Below the pieces are notes generated by a model. The model worked only from the letters and a program-made list of their open reading frames with translations. It did not search any database and had not been told where the DNA came from. The position numbers and the translations under genes are program-made. Shown here in pieces: positions 1 to 5,202 of a stretch of 7,643 nt of DNA. Position 1 is the first letter of the stretch. Each line of letters begins with the position of its first letter. The stretch comes from Chitinophagaceae bacterium (GTDB lineage Bacteria; Bacteroidota; Bacteroidia; Chitinophagales; Chitinophagaceae): the NCBI GenBank assembly GCA_021323155.1, contig JAJTCI010000104.1:1-7643 (forward strand), given 5' to 3'.

Positions 1-533
1 ATCGTAGTAACGATGTCCACGTATTGCAATGATCCCTGGTGTTGCCGGAGTATGTCCACGTAATAGGCAGATATGATCTCCACGCGCGCCTTGAAATCCG
101 CCGCGTTGCGGATGTCTTCCACGATCCTGGCGTCGATAAGATAAGCGAGGGGATAGATGTATTCCTTGTACTCGGAGAAGTTGATGTTCTTCTGGAATAC
201 GACGGGCGATACTTTGAACTTGATGCCGAAGATCTTGTTGCCGGGCGAATGGTGGCAGATCATATTGCAATGTCGTGGCAGGAAGCTGTCATTCTTTATT
301 TCGAATGACTCGTCATCCAGTTGCATCACGAAGGGCGTTCCCAGGTTGATGAGGTAGGTATAACCGATGTTGGGGAACAATGCGTCCGAGAAACCACCGG
401 GATGTTGTTCGAAGAGCGTGTCGAAATCAGTTTCCCAGAAATAATCGATAAAACGCGAAAGTGATTGCGCAGCTTTCCTGCGGTGATAGCGGTATTCGAA
501 ATGATCGCGGTGAAAGAATTCTACGTGCTGCAT
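1..533 (-). CDS. AraC-type transcriptional regulator, N-terminal part (runs off left edge)
   Basis: Reading the minus strand from the ATG at 533-531 gives 177 complete codons with no stop, so the gene is cut by the window edge and only its sensor half is visible. Residues 25-34 (LSRFIDYFWE) match the 'L..FI.YFW' signature at the start of many AraC-family N-terminal domains in Bacteroidota (DUF6597-like). Residues 45-65 contain the 'PGG..D..FN.G' type segment, and residues 97-113 contain GIKFKVSP, the counterpart of the family's 'G.RFKPG' motif. The two AraC helix-turn-helix motifs expected at the C-terminus would lie left of position 1, so DNA binding is inferred. The gene diverges from the M48 protease gene across about 140 bases. 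I saw no good promoter on its own strand and no Shine-Dalgarno sequence. A gene is nearly certain; the AraC assignment is likely but unconfirmed. Confidence 0.65.
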   Translation of the reverse strand, partial: MQHVEFFHRDHFEYRYHRRKAAQSLSRFIDYFWETDFDTLFEQHPGGFSDALFPNIGYTYLINLGTPFVMQLDDESFEIKNDSFLPRHCNMICHHSPGNKIFGIKFKVSPVVFQKNINFSEYKEYIYPLAYLIDARIVEDIRNAADFKARVEIISAYYVDILRQHQGSLQYVDIVTT

Positions 534-636
534 CCGGTACGAAATTAACGGGGAAGCCTTTGCCTGCGCTGCTTTTAGCATATGCCTGGGACCTTCCATC
601 ACAATTTAAAGGACTGGCGTCCAGCACTCATGGTAC

Positions 637-644
637 TATCTTTG
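637..644 (+). promoter_or_regulatory. Bacteroidota -7 promoter element upstream of the M48 gene
   Basis: TATCTTTG matches the Bacteroidota sigma-ABfr -7 consensus TAnnTTTG exactly. Initiation about 7 bases downstream, near 651, would leave a leader of roughly 17-23 bases before the ATG codons at 668 and 674. No convincing TTG-type -33 element is seen around 612-620. The position also argues that the gene starts at 668 or 674 and not at the far upstream end of the open frame. Confidence 0.5.
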
Positions 645-673
645 CATTTGTTTGCCCACATAAATCAATGTAT

Positions 674-1474
674 ATGAAAAAAATGCTGGCAATATGCTGT
701 TTCGTGGCCACGGCTGCGATCGTGCATTCATGCGCAAGAAACCCGGTAACGGGTAAAAGCCAGGTTGTGTTAATGTCTGAGAAGCAGGAGATCGCCATGG
801 GGCAGGAAGCGGACCCGCAGATCATCGCGCAGTTCGGACTGTACGAGGATACCGCTTTACAGAATTTCATTAACCAGAAAGGCAAGCAGATGGCAGCGAT
901 CTCGCACCGCCCGAATCTCGACTATCATTTCAGGGTGGTAGATTCAGAGGTGCTGAACGCTTTCGCGGTGCCAGGGGGTTACGTATATTTTACGAGGGGC
1001 ATCATGGCGCACTTCAATAACGAGGCGGAGTTCGCTGGTGTATTGGGCCACGAGATCGGCCACATCACCGCGCGACATTCCGTGATCCAGCAGCGGAACC
1101 AGTTGCTGGGACAGGTTGGCATCATCGCGGGTGTGATCATCAACCCTGAGCTGGGAAGGTTCGCCGAGGTGGCTTCGCAGGGGCTGGGACTAATGTTCCT
1201 TAAGTTTGGTCGTGACGATGAGCGGCAGTCAGACCAGTTGGGTGTGGAATACTCCAGCAAGATCGGCTATGACGCCAAGGAGATGGCCGACTTCTTTATC
1301 ACGCTGGAAAGAAAGAGTGGATCGGCTTCCACTGAATTGCCCGAATTCTTATCTACGCATCCGAACCCGGGTGACAGGCATATCGCGGTGGGAGAAGCGG
1401 CGGATAAATGGCAGCAAGACCTTAAACTGACCAACCCGGCAGTAAACAGGAATCCATACCTGAGAACAAAATAA
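674..1474 (+). CDS. M48-family zinc metalloprotease, lipoprotein, ended early by an in-frame stop
   Basis: This 266-residue protein is a probable lipoprotein endopeptidase of the LoiP/BepA-like M48 type, acting in envelope protein quality control. Residues 1-20 form a signal peptide (MKK, a hydrophobic core, then VHSC with Cys20 as the lipidation site; His at -2 is unusual). Residues 126-130 are the HEIGH zinc motif. Glu183 in DDERQSD is the expected third zinc ligand, and THPNPGDRH at 228-236 is the family's conserved C-terminal loop. The catalytic domain is therefore complete. The frame is open back to 461, but that stretch overlaps the opposite-strand regulator and lies upstream of the -7 element at 637-644, so I start at 674; the ATG at 668 is an alternative. 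Homologues as I recall them continue for about 210 more residues, and that continuation is present in frame after the TAA at 1472-1474. Confidence 0.88.
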   Translation: MKKMLAICCFVATAAIVHSCARNPVTGKSQVVLMSEKQEIAMGQEADPQIIAQFGLYEDTALQNFINQKGKQMAAISHRPNLDYHFRVVDSEVLNAFAVPGGYVYFTRGIMAHFNNEAEFAGVLGHEIGHITARHSVIQQRNQLLGQVGIIAGVIINPELGRFAEVASQGLGLMFLKFGRDDERQSDQLGVEYSSKIGYDAKEMADFFITLERKSGSASTELPEFLSTHPNPGDRHIAVGEAADKWQQDLKLTNPAVNRNPYLRTK

Positions 1475-1522
1475 GGGCTGATCTATGGTGAAGACCCAAG
1501 ACAGGGTTTCCTGGAGAACAGT

Positions 1523-2119
1523 GTGTTCTATCATCCCGTGATGAAGTTCCAGTTCTCCGTACCGCAGGGTTGGATGTACCAGAACACACCTCAAATGGTG
1601 CAGTTCGCGCCAAAGGATGGCAAGGCACTGATGATGTTTACGCTAGGCCGGGGTAATTCACTGCAAGAGGCGGCCAGCAACGCCGTTCAGCAGTACCAAT
1701 TGCAGGTAGTAGAGTCGAGGAGCATCACAGTAAACGGTTTGCCCGCGTTGTATGTGGCGGCGGACCAGGTGAACCAACAACAGCCGGCGGCTTCGGTCCG
1801 CACCGGTTCATACTTTATACAGTACAATGGAAGTATCTATCATTTCATCGGTGTGTCCGGCATCAATGATTTCAATAATTATATCTCGTATTTCAACAAT
1901 ACGATGCAGAGTTTCCGGCAGCTTACGGATCCCAGCAAGCTGAATAAACAGGCAGAGCGGATCCGCCTCCGTACCGTATCCGGAAATACAACGCTGAGCC
2001 AGGCGCTGAGCGGGTTCGGCGTACCACAGGCCAGGATGGAAGAGTTGGCGATCCTGAATGGAATGAAGCTGACCGATAACGTGAGTTCAGGCACGTTGAT
2101 AAAGGTGCTGGGTAACTAA
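1523..2119 (+). CDS. C-terminal part of the M48 protein, with LysM-like end, after the in-frame stop
   Basis: The open frame runs from 1475 to the TAA at 2117-2119. Possible restart codons are GTG at 1523, with GGAG six bases upstream (1513-1516), and ATG at 1541. Neither would give a signal peptide, so an independently made product would stay in the cytoplasm, away from its presumed partner. The first about 130 residues contain FSVPQGW and a strand-rich pattern resembling PsbP/Mog1-like folds (inference). The last about 50 residues (TTLSQAL, MEELAILNGM, GTLIKVL) have the spacing of a LysM-like module, usually a peptidoglycan or glycan binder. In intact homologues this region is the C-terminus of the M48 lipoprotein. 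It is most likely a gene fragment, but the sequence shows no other damage. Confidence 0.6.
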   Translation: MFYHPVMKFQFSVPQGWMYQNTPQMVQFAPKDGKALMMFTLGRGNSLQEAASNAVQQYQLQVVESRSITVNGLPALYVAADQVNQQQPAASVRTGSYFIQYNGSIYHFIGVSGINDFNNYISYFNNTMQSFRQLTDPSKLNKQAERIRLRTVSGNTTLSQALSGFGVPQARMEELAILNGMKLTDNVSSGTLIKVLGN

Positions 2120-2147
2120 GATCATGTAATTGAATGGTTATAAACAG

Positions 2148-2155
2148 TAGTTTTG
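2148..2155 (+). promoter_or_regulatory. Candidate -7 promoter element for the T9SS-B protein gene
   Basis: TAGTTTTG fits TAnnTTTG exactly and lies directly against the left arm of the terminator at 2156-2184. A TTG at 2130-2132 could serve as a -33 element, but the 15-base spacing is shorter than the usual 19-21. Initiation would fall near 2161-2163, giving a leader of about 60 bases before the ATG at 2223. A weaker alternative is TATTTATG at 2186-2193, with one mismatch. Confidence 0.35.
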
Positions 2156-2184
2156 AAAAGGGGTCGCTTTAAAGCACCCCTTTT
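2156..2184 (+). terminator. Intrinsic terminator after the M48 gene
   Basis: AAAAGGGGT at 2156-2164 pairs perfectly with ACCCCTTTT at 2176-2184. Between them, after a bulged C, lies the self-complementary GCTTTAAAGC, which can extend the stem. The right arm ends in TTTT followed by CTATTT. The arms are near-symmetric, so weak action on the minus strand is also possible. It separates the M48 unit from the gene at 2223. Confidence 0.8.
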
Positions 2185-2222
2185 CTATTTATGGCATACA
2201 TATAGATTATAGTGAACAAATC

Positions 2223-4142
2223 ATGTTTCGTAATATTTTTTGTACCGTATTGCTGACCTGTGGAGTGGCGATTTCCTGCTTTGCACAGATATGCCAGGGT
2301 AGCCTGGGCGATCCGATCATCAATGTAACATTCGGTTCAGGCGCTAACCCCGGCCCACCATTGTCTGCGGCAACCACTAACTACAGCTATGTTGATTCTC
2401 TTTGTCCACGCGATGGAAAATACAGCGTGGTGAATTACACCACCAATTGCTTCGACAATACATGGTTCACGGTCACGGATCATACCGGTAACCCGAATGG
2501 ATATTTTATGCTGGTGAATGCATCGTACGCGCCGGGCCAGTTCTACCTCGATACCGTGCGTGGGCTATGCGGGGGCAGCACTTATGAATTCGCGGCGTGG
2601 CTGATCAACGTGCAGCGCCCTACGGCCTGCGGTAATAACCCGATCGCACCGAATATCACCTTCCGCCTGGAAAAGACGGATGGTACTTTATTACAAACGT
2701 ATAACACCAATAATATCCTTGCCACCGACCCGCCACAATGGCGGCAGTACGGTTTCTTTTTCAATACACCTTCGGGCGTGACGGAAGTAGTGATCCGCAT
2801 GGTGAACAATGCGCCGGGCGGGTGCGGGAATGATATTGGCCTGGACGATATAACATTCCGCGCCTGCGGACCGCAGATCAATGTAACCATCAATGGATCG
2901 GCTACAACAGATACAGTATGTTACGGTACCGCCAAGGCGAGTAACATCGTCGCACAGGTTTCATCGGGCTTTAATAACCCCGTATTCCAGTGGCAGCAAA
3001 ATTTCAATGGCGGCAACTGGACTGATATACCGGGAGCCACCGCCACTAATTATGTAGCGAACTTTCCGGCCAGTGCAACCCCCGGTACCTATCAATACCG
3101 ATTGATCGCGGCTGAATCGGGAAATATCAATACACCGGCTTGCAGGGTTGCGTCTGCACCGGTGAATATTTATGTAGCGCCAAGACCCACGATCGTTGTG
3201 AACAACAGTAGCCCGGTTTGCGCCGGTGGTACAGTTACGCTGACGGCCACCGCGAATACGGTTACCTGGAGCGGCCCCAATATGTTCACGGCGAGTGGTA
3301 ACAACGTTTCGGTAGGCCCGGTACATACGGGGCATGCCGGAAAATACTACGCTACGGTGCATAACGGCAGTTGCACCTGGACAGATTCCACGAACGTGGT
3401 GGTGCGGCCGGCACCAGATGTGATCATTACACCCGATACCGCGGACCTGTGCGAAGGAGACAGCGTGTTGCTGACCGCCAGCGGCGCAGTGAACTATAGT
3501 TGGTTCCCGATCCAGGGATTGTCGCGGACAAATACAGCCAGTACCATGGCGTCACCCACAGAGACCACGCTGTACAACGTGATCGGAATGGCTGCGGATG
3601 GTTGTGCTGACACCGCGTTCACCAATGTAGTAGTACGCAGGCGCCCTACTGCAAACGCCGGGGAAGACAAGTCAATATTGCAGGGAGCTTCGGTGACACT
3701 CTCCGGTTCCGCGACCGGGGATAATGTCCGCTATTACTGGTCACCGGATTACGCGATGACCGGCAGCCAAACGCTTACTCCTTCCGTAACACCGTTAAGG
3801 GATACCATGTACGTATTGCATGTGGTCTCGGATGCAGGTTGCGGTTCCGATGAGGATACCATGCGGGTAGTGATCTTCAAAAACCTGGAAGTACCGAATG
3901 CATTTTCGCCGAATAGCGACAACCGGAATGACCTGTGGCGAATACCTGGTCTCAGTAGTTACCCCAACGCAGAAGTCTCTGTGTTCGATCGATATGGCCG
4001 CGAGGTTTTCCGCAGCAGCCGCTTTCAACATTGGGATGGAAAACGGAATGGTCAACCGGTTCCGGCGGCCACGTATTACTATATTATCAACCTGAGGAAT
4101 GGTTTCGATCCAATACTTGGCTGGCTGTACCTCGCCCGGTAG
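2223..4142 (+). CDS. Secreted multi-Ig-like protein with T9SS type B (gliding motility-associated) C-terminal domain
   Basis: This 639-residue surface or matrix protein is probably an adhesin; I see no enzyme motif. Residues 1-21 are a Sec signal peptide, with likely cleavage after CFA. Residues 23-217 form an N-terminal beta-rich module with paired cysteines and a closing GNDIGLDDITFRACGP, a pattern seen in Bacteroidota carbohydrate-binding-like jelly-roll modules. Four Ig/PKD-like repeats follow at about 218-319, 320-396, 397-473 and 474-553; the first three carry the typical early and late cysteines. Residues 554-639 are the type B sorting domain: VPNAFSPNSDNRND, VFDRYGREVF, WDGKRNGQPVPAATYYY and a final GWLYLAR. 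Type B substrates leave the cell through T9SS and may be attached or released. The gene is flanked by a terminator upstream and a 252-base gap downstream, so it is probably monocistronic. It lies next to a polysaccharide export pair, but a functional link is only inference. Confidence 0.88.
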   Translation: MFRNIFCTVLLTCGVAISCFAQICQGSLGDPIINVTFGSGANPGPPLSAATTNYSYVDSLCPRDGKYSVVNYTTNCFDNTWFTVTDHTGNPNGYFMLVNASYAPGQFYLDTVRGLCGGSTYEFAAWLINVQRPTACGNNPIAPNITFRLEKTDGTLLQTYNTNNILATDPPQWRQYGFFFNTPSGVTEVVIRMVNNAPGGCGNDIGLDDITFRACGPQINVTINGSATTDTVCYGTAKASNIVAQVSSGFNNPVFQWQQNFNGGNWTDIPGATATNYVANFPASATPGTYQYRLIAAESGNINTPACRVASAPVNIYVAPRPTIVVNNSSPVCAGGTVTLTATANTVTWSGPNMFTASGNNVSVGPVHTGHAGKYYATVHNGSCTWTDSTNVVVRPAPDVIITPDTADLCEGDSVLLTASGAVNYSWFPIQGLSRTNTASTMASPTETTLYNVIGMAADGCADTAFTNVVVRRRPTANAGEDKSILQGASVTLSGSATGDNVRYYWSPDYAMTGSQTLTPSVTPLRDTMYVLHVVSDAGCGSDEDTMRVVIFKNLEVPNAFSPNSDNRNDLWRIPGLSSYPNAEVSVFDRYGREVFRSSRFQHWDGKRNGQPVPAATYYYIINLRNGFDPILGWLYLAR

Positions 4143-4164
4143 TTTTTGCCCCAATTTTCCAGCG

Positions 4165-4178
4165 ACATATTGATATGT
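4165..4178. repeat. Perfect inverted repeat in the gap before the export genes
   Basis: ACATAT and ATATGT flank a 2-base TG spacer, giving a 14-base dyad just after the T9SS-B gene. It is not followed by a T-run, so it is not an obvious terminator. It could be a regulator's operator, but it is AT-rich and short enough to arise by chance. Confidence 0.25.
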
Positions 4179-4332
4179 AGAAATTTTACACACGCAGTTT
4201 CCTGCTATGTGCAGGGTAAAATAATGGCGTGGTGTTTGCCCTTTTCGTTTTTTCAGAACACAGATCAACTGTCGGTTAACGGGTTACACAGGCGATCGCC
4301 AGACGCAGGATTTTACTTCGCAGGAATGGAAA

Positions 4333-4340
4333 AAAATTTG
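4333..4340 (+). promoter_or_regulatory. Weak candidate -7 element for the polysaccharide export pair
   Basis: AAAATTTG differs from TAnnTTTG at one position and would give a leader of about 50 bases before the ATG at 4395. Directly upstream, CGCAGGA occurs twice in direct orientation (4304-4310 and 4319-4325, 15 bases apart), where a regulator could bind. No exact TAnnTTTG occurs in the 4143-4394 gap, which otherwise shows no gene, RNA or mobile element. Confidence 0.25.
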
Positions 4341-4394
4341 AATGGTAAGTAACTACAGCCCCGAAGGTACGACTCGCTGGTTCTGATGATTTAA

Positions 4395-5201
4395 ATGAAA
4401 ACAGATTTTACAATGCGCCAACTCCCTGTGCTAAGACACATGCTGTTCTTTTTTTGTATCCTGTGTGTTCTCACCTCCTGCGTTAACACGAAGCCCCATA
4501 CCTATTTTAATGATCTCAAAAACAATGTATTCGCTGATACGCTGATCGAACCGGCCATTCAAAAGAACGACCTGCTGAGTATTTCGGTGACAAGTCTCAA
4601 TCCTGAGGCGACAGAGGTGTTCAACAAGCCCAACGAATCGGTTATCGCGCATTCGAGTGGCAACGGGGTGAGTGCGATCACCACCGGGTACCTCGTGGAC
4701 CAGTCCGGCCACATCAATTTCCCGATACTCGGTGCCTTTAAGGCTGAGGGGTTAACACTTGAAGCTTTGGCGGATAGTCTTTCTGCAACGTTGGACCGCA
4801 AGAAGCTTTTGGTTGGACCGATCGTGAACGTCCGGCTGATGAATTTCCGGGTAACAGTATTGGGCGAAGTGGCCCGACCCACCGTGGTGACGTCAACCAG
4901 TGGCCGTCTTTCGTTTCTCGAGGCCTTGGGTATGGCCGGGGACCTGACGCTTTATTCCAAGCGGGATAATATCCTGCTGATCAGGATTGAAAATGGAAAA
5001 AAGATCATCCGGCGGCTGGACCTTACGTCCCCCGATTTCGTGGCTTCATCGGAATACTATTACCTGAAGACGAACGACGTGATCTACGTGGAGGCGAATA
5101 AGAACAGGATCGGCAGCGCGACCGCGTTGCGGCAGACCCTGCCGGCGATCTTAAGCGGCTTATCATTCCTGGCAATTATCATAGACCGATTAACAAGATA
5201 A
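4395..5201 (+). CDS. Wza-like outer-membrane polysaccharide export lipoprotein
   Basis: This 268-residue protein should form the outer-membrane and periplasmic channel through which a capsule or exopolysaccharide leaves the cell. Residues 1-29 are a lipoprotein signal ending in LTSC, with Cys29 as the lipidation site. Residues about 53-143 are the Poly_export domain, starting with IQKNDLLSISV and containing GYLVDQSGHINFPILG. Residues about 150-233 are a single SLBB domain opened by VTVLGEVARP. Residues about 242-268 end in a hydrophobic segment (LSGLSFLAIIID) that may be the outer-membrane helix, as in Wza. At 268 residues it is shorter than E. coli Wza (379), which has more SLBB-like repeats; the short form is usual in Bacteroidota. 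The ATG at 4413 is an alternative start that keeps the signal peptide. The stop is one base before the next gene's ATG, implying co-transcription and probably coupled translation. Confidence 0.93.
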   Translation: MKTDFTMRQLPVLRHMLFFFCILCVLTSCVNTKPHTYFNDLKNNVFADTLIEPAIQKNDLLSISVTSLNPEATEVFNKPNESVIAHSSGNGVSAITTGYLVDQSGHINFPILGAFKAEGLTLEALADSLSATLDRKKLLVGPIVNVRLMNFRVTVLGEVARPTVVTSTSGRLSFLEALGMAGDLTLYSKRDNILLIRIENGKKIIRRLDLTSPDFVASSEYYYLKTNDVIYVEANKNRIGSATALRQTLPAILSGLSFLAIIIDRLTR

Positions 5202-5202
5202 A

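Larger units (their letters stand above)
674..2119 (+). pseudogene. Whole M48 metalloprotease gene interrupted by one in-frame TAA
   Basis: The reading frame before 1472 and after 1474 is the same. The residues directly after the TAA (GLIYGEDPRQGF, then a segment starting ENSVFYHP) are what I expect to follow NRNPYLR in full-length Bacteroidota M48 proteins of about 480 residues. The span holds 481 codon positions including the internal stop. No frameshift is needed, only one codon change: for example GAA, CAA or AAA to TAA is a single substitution. It could be a recent pseudogene, a sequencing or assembly error, a natural split into two products, or stop readthrough. TAA ends most other genes here, so a reassigned code is unlikely. 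I favour a recent mutation or error, because both halves still look fully coding. Confidence 0.75.

Noticed and set aside
39..357. Plus-strand open frames over the left edge
   Set aside because: They lie opposite the minus-strand AraC-type frame, which has clear family motifs; these are shadows.
461..673. Upstream in-frame extension of the M48 protein (GTG at 461)
   Set aside because: It overlaps the divergent regulator's coding region and the promoter element at 637-644, and would bury the lipoprotein signal inside the protein.
1472..1474. Stop recoding to a special amino acid, or an alternative genetic code
   Set aside because: TAA is not a selenocysteine or pyrrolysine codon and it terminates the other M48 part and both export genes in this window.
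2223..2285. Lipoprotein signal in the T9SS-B protein (AISC at residues 16-19)
   Set aside because: Ala at -3 is a poor lipobox and a standard cleavage site follows at CFA; type B sorting proteins normally use an ordinary Sec signal.
4200..4214. CCTGC/GCAGG hairpin as terminator of the T9SS-B gene
   Set aside because: Only a 5-base-pair stem, followed by GTAAAA and not a T-run.
3795..4268. 157-codon minus-strand open frame over the T9SS sorting domain
   Set aside because: The plus-strand frame contains an unmistakable type B sorting domain; the antisense product has no recognisable features.
4146..4352. 68-codon open frame starting with TTG in the gap before the export genes
   Set aside because: No recognisable domain, signal or start context. 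Its composition looks like non-coding sequence and it overlaps the putative regulatory elements.
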